Source of the DNA: Isoetes taiwanensis
Taxonomy: Eukaryota; Streptophyta; Lycopodiopsida; Isoetales; Isoetaceae
Direction of reading: 5' to 3'
Assembly (NCBI GenBank): GCA_021234155.1
Contig: JAJEKV010000193.1
Span: 62,001-126,000, forward strand
DNA length: 64,000 bases
Part shown: piece after piece, positions 1-9,737 of the stretch
How positions within the stretch are numbered: the stretch's first letter is position 1
Layout of the letters: each line of letters starts with the position of its first letter
Notes under the pieces: generated by a model
What the model was told of the DNA's origin: nothing
The model's database searches: none
Seen by the model: the letters and a program-made list of their open reading frames with translations, nothing else
Made by a program: the position numbers and the translations under genes

Positions 1-1040
1 CACAAAAGTTACCATCACCACAAACAGCACAAGTACAGTTGCAATCTTTATGCACGCCATTTGGATCTGTTCTGATTTTGTTGAGTGCTTGCATCACATA
101 TTCAAAGTGCATGTGATATTGGCAAAGAAGAGTTTTCTCTTTTCATTTAAGCGCCTCACAAATGATGGCTTCAAAGAATTCAAATGTCTTACTGGGTAAT
201 CTTAATGTCATTATATTCCTTCTTGAAGTTCATGTAAAATTGCAACTGCAAACAAAGAAGATCTATATAGAAACAGATATATGCAACAGAAGAAACATAC
301 TAAGCAGGGAAATCACCTGAGATATTTCAAGCAGTTGTATTGGATGATCAATTTTATCGCCATCTGCTGTAACAAACTTTCTCACATGCTTCCTGTATGG
401 TGAAACTCGTGTGTTTTCTGTCCAGAACTTGTAAACACAATTCCTAACCTCGTCACTCAATGCATCACACCTCTTTTTCCTTGAAAACATTGACCACGGA
501 CCACATTCTTGGTCTGCCATTATTCTTCTTCTGGTTGCAGCAACAACAGATTTTCTAGATATATGAAGGAGACGTGCGACAGCAGATTGGTTGATGGATT
601 TTGCTGATGAAGATACCATTTGCAAAGTAGACTTTCTTGCTTGCAATACATCATCCGTCTTCCTTAATTTCTTTTGTTCATTGAGTGTCTCCCGAACATT
701 TTTTAATCACATTCTTCATGATCTTGCTTTGATCATGATCAACAAAATCCACTTCGATGGCAATTTAAGCCTTCACTCTCTTCACAAATCTGTGCACCAC
801 CATTGCTTTATCCCCTTCTTTCAAAGGCTTTGTGATTTCGTTGAAATAATCGTCCATTTTTTTGGACAATTCTTGAAGCCTTCTCGCACTCAGGCCTCGT
901 TCAATTTCAGGGTGCAAGTTTTCTTTCTCTCTCTCCCTTTCTCTTTTTATTTGCCTTGATTGCCTTCTTCTCTAAAGGCTTGAATTTCCCGGAAAACTTT
1001 GAGTCTCTTTTCCTCATCCAAATCAAACTGATTGATCCAT
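1..1040 (-). pseudogene. Transposase-like gene, decayed N-terminal half
   Basis: On the minus strand, pieces in several frames follow the same order as the transposase-like gene at 30.2-32.2 kb. First comes a charged N-terminal segment (about 1030-790, LQELSKKMDDYF...). A segment with ARKSTLQM and a helix-turn-helix-like SAVARLLHISRKS follows, then FWTENTRVSPYRK (about 700-317). After a 71-nt intron (316-246, GT..AG) comes a Cys/His part, with CQYHMHFEYV and DCNCTCAVCG (245-1). Frameshifts interrupt it near 700 and 190, and there is a stop near 786. The intron sits exactly where the 31 kb copy has its own, which supports common descent. The catalytic half lies off the window. It is probably non-functional, though some breaks could be sequence errors. 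Confidence 0.7.
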
Positions 1041-1332
1041 TGAGGATCGTGATGTACGAAGAATTTTGCGGTCTGAGAAACCGTGATCTACAAAGAACAG
1101 TTCGTTTCAGAGGTACAAGCTGAATGATCATTCCCGCCACAAAAGAATTCAAGAAACAAACCCCGCCATCTCAAAACAGACCGCGCCACATCATTACGGA
1201 ACTAGCAGCCATGTCATCGATCCGGAAGCAATTTGCTAAAAACGGAACATCGTGTTCCCGCTCTCCAAGCACCCCCAAGCACAGCAGATCAAGCACGAAA
1301 AGCAGAGCGTCCGGACGGGTGCTTTTGTACCC
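1..1332 (-). mobile_element. Right part of a TIR DNA transposon (left end outside window)
   Basis: The stretch holds a minus-strand transposase-like pseudogene homologous to the one at 30.2-32.2 kb. Its right end, read on the minus strand from about 1332, begins GGGTACAAAAGC. This resembles the terminal inverted repeats of the element at 23657-32525, which begin GGGTGTAAAATCG and GGGTGCAAAATCG. Right after it the sequence enters unit 1 of the PGG array. The left end and target duplication cannot be seen. The terminus call is an inference from a short match. Confidence 0.55.
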
Positions 1333-1505
1333 CAATATCTAACTTAGACCCATATGTATTATTACTCACGGGCAATCTAACTCGTGAAGATACCATTTTC
1401 TTGGCTAGTTCCAATTATCTCCCCCCCTTTTTTTTTTTTTCATTTTGATAATCATTGACAAACAATAACCATGCATGTTGTTTCTTCTTTGAATCTATTA
1501 AACAA

Positions 1506-2875
1506 CTAGTAATGGTGCCCAGCGTTGCTGGGCATAAGTTGGGAGTCATTTGTAAACCGAAGAAATAGAAGATTATGAGCAGCATCCAGAGTGGCAAACA
1601 CCTTTATCCCTTGCTCTTCTTCATGGACACCTTTCCTGTGCAGAAGAGTTCCTTAAATTGCCTTCTAATTTACAGTCATCATCTGGATGGATATCATTTA
1701 GTTTCGACAAATGGACAAACACTTTGAAAGAAACAAGGAAAGGCGAATTAGAGAAAGCATTGAAAGACCTCACGAATGCTCGCTACCCTTTTCCTAGAGA
1801 GAAGCTTATCGATAATCCTATCAGTGAGCTAATTGCTAAAGATATAACACCAATGTATATAGCTTTACTTGCAGGGAAATTTGATGTTGCCAAGTTCATG
1901 AAAGAACGTGGAAGTGAAGATATGTTAAATAAGCCAGGCGAATGTACAGAACGTACACCATTGCATTGGGCAACACTTCTGAAGGACAGAGAGACAGTAT
2001 CTAAGCTATGTAGAGGTAAAAATGGATCTGAGACTTCTAAACTCCATACAGGTTATCTCGACTTTGGGATGGATCTTGTAGCCAATACGGAAGACAAGTA
2101 TGGAAAGACTGCACTACAGTACGCAACTGAATTGAAATATAGAAAAATTGAGAAGGAGCTAATGGAGAGGCAGGATGTTAAATCTTATGTGGATGGGCTC
2201 TATAGAGATCGTCAGCTCTATGTTGATGCAGCAAATGCTATCTTGGTTGGGGCGGCATTGATCGCGAGCGTAACTTTTGCAGGTTGGCTGCAACCCCCTT
2301 TAGGCAGCTCTAAGGAGAATTATCCCAAATATTTAGGGATAAGAGTGTTTTGGGCATTGAACTCCCTCTCTTTTCTCCTTTCCATTTCAACTGTCCTGGC
2401 TGGAGCTGGCGCTGTGCTACCAAAAGATAACATCTTCATAGGCAGAGCTGTCTCAAATATTCGACGCCGCTTGCTCCTAACTGCCACCTTGTTACCATTC
2501 TCCATCGTATTTGTGGTAGGGGCATTCATAGCGGCTGGATTTGTTGCGTTGCCATCTTCATTTAAACATCAGAAGAACATGATGGCAACCACTATTGCTG
2601 GTGGAATAGCTTTCAGCATGTGCTTGTCGTGGTTTCTAGTTCCTCTCTATTCATGGTTGCCTTGGCCGAAGGGAAAGGAAACAATTGAATGGGCTGGCAT
2701 AACGAAGAATTCGGATGAGGTTTACCCGACGCCAAAGGATACAGAGTATAAAAAGGGAACAAGACACTCCTTTTTACCATGGGATGATGGTCTTGATAAC
2801 TTAAAAAAAAGATCATGAAAACATGTTAATCTTGTATGATCTATGTCATGATATAATAATGTTGTAATGATAAGA
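1506..2875 (-). mobile_element. Helitron H1 carrying a PGG gene tail (unit 1)
   Basis: Read on the minus strand, the element begins TCTTATCATT after a host A (2876 side). It ends in a perfect 8-bp-stem hairpin TGCCCAGC-aac-GCTGGGCA, ACCATTA and CTAG, followed by a host T. That is the classic Helitron pattern: A|TC...hairpin...CTAG|T with no target duplication. The 3' end is identical to those at 4894 and 9738. In unit 5 the 5' end (TCTTATCATTATAACATTA) is closer still to the H3 5' end. The cargo is the PGG reading frame on the opposite strand, filling nearly the whole element. No Rep/helicase is present, so it is non-autonomous. Confidence 0.75.
1556..2818 (+). CDS. Ankyrin/PGG-domain membrane protein, 3' exon only (unit 1)
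   Basis: Open for 420 codons after a TAA at 1553-1555. No ATG lies at its head; the first in-frame Met is near 1854, so this looks like a captured 3' exon or an exon missing its upstream partner. The first about 180 residues are ankyrin-like (EWQTPLSLALLHGHLSCAEE, MYIALLAGKFDVAKF, RTPLHWATLL, YGKTALQYAT). A PGG-type segment follows (ANAILVGAALIASVTFAGW, then PPLG where PGG would be expected). Four hydrophobic stretches look like membrane helices, and the tail is soluble. In plants this architecture belongs to ACD6-like proteins, membrane proteins linked to defence and cell death. Function here is unknown, and expression from inside a Helitron is unproven. Confidence 0.75.
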   Translation, partial: TEEIEDYEQHPEWQTPLSLALLHGHLSCAEEFLKLPSNLQSSSGWISFSFDKWTNTLKETRKGELEKALKDLTNARYPFPREKLIDNPISELIAKDITPMYIALLAGKFDVAKFMKERGSEDMLNKPGECTERTPLHWATLLKDRETVSKLCRGKNGSETSKLHTGYLDFGMDLVANTEDKYGKTALQYATELKYRKIEKELMERQDVKSYVDGLYRDRQLYVDAANAILVGAALIASVTFAGWLQPPLGSSKENYPKYLGIRVFWALNSLSFLLSISTVLAGAGAVLPKDNIFIGRAVSNIRRRLLLTATLLPFSIVFVVGAFIAAGFVALPSSFKHQKNMMATTIAGGIAFSMCLSWFLVPLYSWLPWPKGKETIEWAGITKNSDEVYPTPKDTEYKKGTRHSFLPWDDGLDNLKKRS

Positions 2876-3786
2876 TAATTGTTAATTGGTTTGCTAATAA
2901 AAGGAGTGTTTAAACAGCTTCAACCAATACACCATTGTTTTTAAATCCATCAAGTTAGGATGACTCTCTCTTGATAAAAGTTCACAAAGTGGGTATAGTT
3001 TTAGGAATTTGGAAAACGTGTCACGAAAGTATAGTAGTATGTCACATAGTGACCCAAAACACAACGAGAACATAGATGCTAACATCGAAACATGAATGAG
3101 AATATAGACCCAAAAGTCGGAACACAAAAGGACAACACTCTCATTTTCAAATTTCAAACACGTTTTTGGCAATCCCTTTGAATAAGGAACGCCATAGACT
3201 ACTTGAAATAAAAAAGTAACATATGGGCAAATTTAAAACACAAGATTTACGTGATGTTGCAACAATCCTTTGTTGCATTATTGAACATCATGCAATAGTT
3301 GGGCAATCAGGATTGTCCATTTTAGCATTGCGGAATAAAACAGAGACCCAATTGTCTGCTTTGTGAGGTGCATTGCATTTTATCTAACATTTCAGAAAGC
3401 CTTAGTGGGTAAATGAGTCCCACTTGAGCGTAGAGCTATAGAAGAGTCATGTGATCTCTTCAATTTGTTGATGACCATTTGGCACATTGGTGTATAAAGA
3501 GAAGATGCCCCATAAAAAGTGCATGTTCATGACCATTTATGTCACTGGGACAAAGAAATAGGTACACGGACATGACAAAGAAACTATGAGATATGCATCT
3601 AGTGGGCTCATTAGATTGATCCATTGTGCCAATTTGTTTGCAAAATAGGGTTAATTAGCATAAAGAAGAGAATTCGATTGCATATTAGGATTTAAAAACT
3701 CAAGTTTTAGCATACATAGTTCTATGAATGTTTTACCCTAATCCATAAAACACACAAACTTTTAGAATATAGAATGCACATGTAAT

Positions 3787-3788
<2 letters not shown>

Positions 3789-3822
<34 letters not shown>

Positions 3823-4462
3823 AAGGACGACAAGCTTTATTCACCAACTAAAAACCAGAGCAACATAAAATGCAAAGACAGGATTATAACCCCAGTGGAC
3901 AAACCGATCCAACTGAGCACAACCACCCTATGCAAAAGAATGAATCAAGGGTAAGTATGCCGGATCGGTACTTTCTTCTCTTGATCAAGAGAAGAACAAT
4001 TGTAACCATAACAATTTTATTTTATACCCAATGAAGAACAATCTCATCTGCGGTATCACGCCCTTAAAGATAAACAACCTCCTTCTCTTCCGATTGACCA
4101 TAAAAGCCGACCACGGTTTGGGCCAAGCATCGGGATAGATAGCAAGCAAAATTTACCCATATCCAAGCACTTTTCCATTGTGGGTGAGGGACACAAGATG
4201 CCACCTATTAGATGGAGGCAGGATTTGAATGCAAAAGCAATTTATACCTGAAAGACACAAACCTACATACGGTTGGATATCCCGATGGCAACCCCCTCGA
4301 CTACCTCAATCGTGGACCCGAAATCCTGTGGCAACAATGCGGCAATATGATTCCAGTTACTCGTCCCATCATCGTACAACAAGAACTTTGTTCTAAATGC
4401 TTCCCATGACATGAGATGACCCGGACTCATACCAAGTGCAATAGTGTTGATACCACCGCATT
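3789..4462 (-). mobile_element. 5'-truncated LINE insertion with poly(A) and 11-bp TSD (unit 1)
   Basis: The plus strand starts with a run of more than 30 T, the poly(A) tail of a minus-strand retroelement. The insertion is flanked by the direct repeat ACATGTAATTC at 3778-3788 and 4463-4473. Units 3, 4 and 5 have a single copy of this word and no insert, that is, the empty site. The body matches the longer copy at 14115-15046, which encodes the C-terminal zinc-binding region of a plant LINE ORF2. This copy lacks about 280 bp of that body and is full of CAG/CTG-type discrepancies against its twin. Confidence 0.85.
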
Positions 4463-4577
4463 ACATGTAATTCTTGTTGGGGTACATGTCTCTTGTTTCC
4501 ATTATAATCTTGCTCTTTGGTCCCATTGTGCAAAGTGAGAGAATGATCTCGAATCTCTTTGGAATCGGCCGTGTTTT

Positions 4578-4816
4578 GGGTTGTAGATGGCTAAGGCTAG
4601 AACATTGTTTGGGGCTAGGGCTAATAACACTTGGCTTCGGGTTGTAGATGGCTGAGGCTAGAACATTGTTTGGGGCTAGGGCTATAACACTTGACTTCTT
4701 GGTTGTAGATGGCTAAGGCTAAAACATTGTTTGGGGCTAGGGCTATAACACTTGGCTTCTTGGTTGTAGATGGCTAAGGCTAGAACATTGTTTGGGGCTA
4801 GGGCTATAACACTTGG
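4578..4816 (+). repeat. 61-bp tandem repeat, about four copies (unit 1)
   Basis: A 61-bp period beginning ggttgtagatggctaaggct repeats four times with few changes. Units 2 and 3 also have four copies (about 15164-15405 and 18568-18818). Unit 4 has only one (about 21509-21570), so the array varies in copy number between units. Confidence 0.85.
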
Positions 4817-5808
4817 GCTTCCCACGCACTAGGTCACATACAGGAATGCATTCCATGTTGTGGGCCTAATTGCCTAATTTTATTATTAGATCACTAGTAA
4901 TGGTGCCCAGCGTTGCTGGGCATACATTTGGTACATCTAGATGAACCGAGAGAGGAAAAGAGCCGGACAGAGACTAACTGACTTTGTAATAATGAGATGA
5001 GCTTCACTTGTAATGTATTATAAACTTCGGAGCTTTTCGTTCTAACGAACTTTGTAATTTTGGGATAAGCTTCACCTGAATTATATTATAAACTTTGGAA
5101 CTTCCTCGTTCTAATATAGAAATTCATGGGTAAAGTTGGCGACATGTCATTATACATAATAGTCACTAATTTTGCACTTTTTTGTATATATTGGAGGAAG
5201 AGATAACACTAATTTTGCACTTTTTTGTCTATATTAGAGGAAGAGGTCTTAGTATAAAGGATTTTAAAGCTTGTCTATTTTGTTTCATACACCCACTTTA
5301 AGATGGGGGGCTGCCCATAAACTGTGCATTTAAGGTTTGAACAGAGCTTGGATTTTTTGATCAAAACAGGGAAAAAAGATATGTTCTGGAAAGCCTGAGA
5401 CCTAATCTGTTCATAGAAACAAAAATCAGGCCAATCGGGTATCCACAACCAGAGTTATAAGCCTTCAAAGTAGGCCAATCTGCTGTCCATCCCCGCTCAC
5501 CCCCTGCCCATCTAGCGTGCACCCTTATTTTTAGTTCATTTTTTATGAAGAAGCACGATTGTAGGTTCTTGGGCTTCTGTGAGCAGAAGCTGGTACAAAT
5601 CCTGTGGCGGAAGCTAGACAAACGCACGGATTATGGGCACCCCCTATTGGTTTGAAATATATATGTATCTTCTTAGGGGAGAATATAAACATTGAGAAAT
5701 TACATTCTTTGTGAAAATTGATCTTAGGCAGTATTCAAACTTGCACAACATGTCAAGACGAAACATGGCCATGCAACACCATGGCTGCATTTGATTTCAG
5801 CAGTTTAA

Positions 5809-5945
5809 TTCCACCGAATATATTAGCCAAAGTTGGTAACTCTATTATGTGAGTGGTAATGCTACTTTTTGTATTACCATTCCACCGAATATATTAGCCA
5901 AAGTTGGTAACTATTATGTGAGTGGTAATGCTACTCTTTGTATTA
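5809..5945 (+). repeat. Short tandem duplication, about 70 bp x2
   Basis: The block beginning attccaccgaatatattagc and ending with gctactytttgtattac occurs twice back to back inside H2. The second copy lacks a few bases. Nothing coding is associated with it. Confidence 0.8.
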
Positions 5946-6972
5946 CTTAATAATGTAACCATGAGTGATCCTTTGCTCCTCTTCCAGCATTGCTAAAACT
6001 TGAATATATTATCACACTTCCATAGTACCCACAAAACTTAGCCCATGCACTAAGTTTATGCAACTACCTAGCATTATGTTTATGGAGAAAGCCTGCTTTA
6101 GTCTGTTTCACAGACATTAAAACATGAGTTAAAATTCTGAGAGAGGAGGCCATGAGATCAAGCCACTTCTACTTCCTTTTCCCATAAGGATCTAGTAGGT
6201 GTATCCTCAGCATGGGTGGAGACATGAGTTAAAGCACTGGAACACTACGGAGCATTGATGCAGCACATGCTAACAAACCATAGCACAACAAACACTTGGA
6301 CGAACACATTTCTTGAAACTCCAAAGCCTGCCTTGAATACTCTTATATATAACCAAATGCTATTTTCCTTGGGCCACTCAACTATAAGATTAACTCCATG
6401 CCATTGTGTCAAAAGACTCACATGAGGGCAAAAGGTACCTCGTGCTTTCTGCAAATATACATACAAAGCAAGGTTGAAGTTCCTAATAGTGGTGCAACAA
6501 AAAGTACATCCCATTACGCTTTTGTAGTGCACATTTTCACGTGCTATCTCTCATAGCCGATTTATTGAAACAAATAGAAGAGCAAAAGCGTCTAAAATAA
6601 GAGAAGTATTCCATAAATAAATGGTACTCAAGTTGGTAAAGCATTTAGAGCGTTCAATTGTCACATCACCGAATTCATAAAAGACAAAAAAATAAATTAT
6701 TTGACTTTTAAGTACTAACATGACGCTTATTTAACACAACGTTCAAATAGAGCATTTGCTTCTGACCTTTGGCTATGGCGAAACCATGGCCCCCAATGTT
6801 CGTGCCCACCTTTCAAACACAAATATGAAAAGAAATTTAGGCAAAGCTTCGTGATCAAGGATCTATGATCCAAAGATCTTTTAACATATAAAAACTACTC
6901 CCTCTTAATAATATTCTGACATATAAGAATTACGTATCATACCTGGGACATATCATATGATTGCAAGGGAAA

Positions 6973-8183
6973 TGAAGAGCGGGGAGCAAGCCGATTCCAA
7001 ATGCCATATACTTGCTTCTGAAGCTTCAGTTCTAGAATAGTTTTTTTTATTGCAGGGCACTAAAGTTGGCTAGGCATAAAGAGGCATTCTCGTCTGGAAT
7101 GCAGGCAACCCATCAAGCCACTCTGCTCAAATATAAGTGTCGATTCAACAATACTATGTATTTCTTGCAGAATAGCAAATGCAAGACATAGCTCCTCCTC
7201 AAAGTTTTCTTGAAGATGGCCTTTACTCCATCCAAAATATTAACATGATTCACCTGAATGATCCACCTGCACAAAAAAGGTCAGTTTTAAATCAAGAAAA
7301 GTCCAGAAGTTTCTTATACCACAATTTCAAGCATGACATAGAAGAGATATGACTGTCTTACAAACAAAGATGGAAAATTTTCTAACATATGAGGAGCAAG
7401 GAGCAAGCGGATCCAAATGCCATATATTTGCTTCTGAAGCCTTAGTTCTAGAATAGTCTTTTGTTCTTGCGGGGGGCACTAAAGGCTGGTTAAGCACAAT
7501 CTACAACCTACAATCCAGCAGAGCGGATGTTTCTCTTTACTCCCCTGCCACTGACGCGCACATCTGCATTTATGATATATGAATAAACACTCCTTCCAGG
7601 AAGATGATTATGCGGACATAATTTTACCGAGCTTTTTTAGAAAACCTAAAAGCCCGACAGATGTGAAGGATAGTCATGGTACAAATTTTAATAGTAGCGA
7701 GAAAAAGAACTGGCCTTACCCTCATAGATGTTAAAGCGCTCAGTTCTGCAATAGCAACTTCCATATTTGAATCTAGAAAATTTGAATTGTATTACAAAAC
7801 ATGTCAATACTAATAAATTTACCAAACTGGAAGCTCATTTCTCTCTGAAAAATTACAAATATAATCAATTCCACATATCACGGAGAGCCTTCTCTGTCAA
7901 CTTCCTATCTTATCCCTTCACAACTACATAACAAATAAGACATGATTGCAAAAGCTTTCATAAAATGCTTTCCAACTTTTCTAACGACAATTTGCATCTA
8001 AAGTGGATTTACATCATAAATCAGAGACGTCTTTGGTGCATCCTGCAGCCCCACAATTTATCCACCTGCACAAAAAAGGCCAGTTTAAATCAAAGAAAAG
8101 TAACAAAAGAAAGTCAGAAGTTTCTTATACCACAATTTCCGCATGCCATAGGAGATATGACTATGTCTTATGACCAAAGATGG
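6973..8183 (+). repeat. Two interleaved dispersed repeats inside Helitron H2
   Basis: A block of about 105 bp near 6973-7080 recurs near 7391-7500; its core is ccaaatgccatata, then ttgcttctgaag. A second block of about 110 bp near 7266-7375 recurs near 8063-8183; its core is cacctgcacaaaaaaggyca, then agtttcttataccacaattt. They look like duplicated non-coding parts of captured host DNA, perhaps introns. No reading frame across them is convincing. Confidence 0.7.
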
Positions 8184-9189
8184 GCGATCGAACAAAAGGC
8201 CAAAGGAGCATTCGCGGATGTGATATTAGTCAAAAGTTTCTCATAACCTATTTCTCATAATCCAAACAATAAATCTTAAGAAGCAGAAGTAACAATTCTA
8301 AAACCTAAAATTAAAACCAACAATACCATGATACTGTAAGTAAGAGTTTTGAAGGAATTTCATGCGGCAGCAGAATATGATCTCACAAACAGCCGGTTCA
8401 GAAACTGGGGAAGAGGCTCATGCATGGTGTGATCACCGCCATAGCAAAAAAGGGGCTATGGATGTGGATAGCTCCCTCCCGGATGAATGGCTTAACTGGA
8501 AAGCCAGGGCAAAAAACGCAACATTGAATGCATGAAATTTGAAAAACGTGTAAAATTAAAGGATATACGAAAATGGATGTCTATAGCTCTGCAATGCTTA
8601 CCGGTAGACCTATTCTGGTTATGTATGATGGCGCTTCTTTGGTAGTCGATCATCAAAACATGGTTTGTTTCAGCGTTGATTTTATTCTAGAATCCACCTT
8701 AGTGCAAACCCACTGAGGCATAGACCCTGTGAGCAATGGTTCATCGACCAAGCCAAACCCTGTGAGGCATAAATCCGCAGCAACCAGCATTATAAGCATA
8801 TAAGCATCAGAACCATGTTTTATAGTGCATGTTCATGCAAGCGCCCATGTTGGCGATGTAAAAATTTTTGGATATAGCAACCAAGAAATCGGTGTCAAAT
8901 ACTGCATGATGGACAAACTTATCATCCACTCTGCAAATCGTGATGTTGAACCAGATATTAAACACTATTACCTTGAAACTTTTTTATTCCACCATTTTCT
9001 TTTACAGGAGCCGCCTGGATGCTTGATGTCAACAGGGTGTTTAAATTTCCTGCACCAAGCAATAAGTCCAAGCTCATGTTTGCTTGCAACAAAAGTAGAA
9101 TAAAGGGCAAAACTGCATATCTCGTAACAATCAAGAAACAATATCACAGTGCCATCCCGACCTTTGTCTGCCGCTATCATCCTGCTGAG

Positions 9190-9450
9190 AAGACCTATTG
9201 TACAAAAGACTCAATATTCCACTGCATATCTTAGAAAGCTCTTTTTCCAATGCTCTTCATTGCCGTCTTTGTCTTCCTTTGCGCCAAGAAGCCTTTCAAG
9301 CTCCATGACATTTTTGTAAGCTACAGAGAAGAGGTCTTCAATAATAAGCTATTTGACAACTACGATTTTTGCAACCTTTTCCATGGCTTCAGCCATTTCT
9401 TCAACCGTTCAACCTGCTCGCCAAGATTGGCCATGTAAACGGATACTCCC
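9190..9450 (-). pseudogene. Captured 14-3-3 protein gene fragment
   Basis: On the minus strand, broken frames spell the start of a 14-3-3 protein in order. VYMANLGEQVERL at 9440-9402 is helix A (family form: VYMAKLAEQAERY). EEMAEAMEKVAKIVV follows after a frameshift, then DLFSVAYKNV (family form: NLLSVAYKNV), GNEEH, and KELSKICSGILSLL after another frameshift. 14-3-3 proteins are dimeric phosphoserine/threonine-binding adaptors of about 250 residues. Only roughly the first 100 are recognisable here, with an in-frame stop. It sits just inside the 5' end of Helitron H2, as expected for Helitron gene capture. It is certainly not a working gene. Confidence 0.75.
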
Positions 9451-9737
9451 CTGCTTTCCATAGCCGATGTTAGGGATTGCAGGAGCTCAGAGGGCTCAAG
9501 AGCAGATTCATAAAGGCTAGAGCTTGTGAGTGATTGGAGCCTTGCGGAGGGTTTTTTTTTTTGCCCTCTTTTTAGACAGACCATGGCCAATCAGTTCAAA
9601 GAGCAAATCTAGGCCGCCAAATCTCGGGATCTAGGGCTTGCGATCAAAGCTATGAATAATCTCAGCCGTCAGATAAAAATAATCTCAGCCGTCGGATTTA
9701 GGGCGTGGTCCATTACTTGCACTAAAACATTATAATA

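Larger units (their letters stand above)
1334..4893 (+). repeat. PGG array unit 1
   Basis: First of five head-to-tail copies of a segment that starts at ttgtgggaccttgc in the other units and ends at ttattattagatca. Its first about 160 bases were replaced by the flanking transposon, so homology starts near 1350. It contains a Helitron with a PGG gene tail (1506-2875), a LINE insertion (3789-4462) and a 61-bp tandem repeat (4578-4816). Over more than 1 kb after 2243 it is almost identical to unit 2. Confidence 0.85.
4894..9737 (-). mobile_element. Helitron H2 portion, with captured gene debris
   Basis: The 3' terminus is at 4894. Its own 5' end appears to have lost about the first ten bases: 9650-9737 aligns with the H3 5' subterminal region (11545-11608), but the TCTTATCTTA start is replaced by the H3 CTAG. 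The interior is mostly non-coding, with internal repeats and a 14-3-3 gene fragment near its 5' end. One explanation is that H3 inserted ten bases into H2, and the pair then moved as one unit from the H3 start. Confidence 0.7.

Noticed and set aside
1556..2818. A complete, normally expressed ACD6-like gene
   Set aside because: There is no ATG at the head of the frame, the N-terminal ankyrin exons are missing, and the frame is enclosed by Helitron ends.
4578..4816. CRISPR-like repeat array
   Set aside because: The 61-bp copies are contiguous with no unique spacers; it is a plain tandem repeat in a plant genome.
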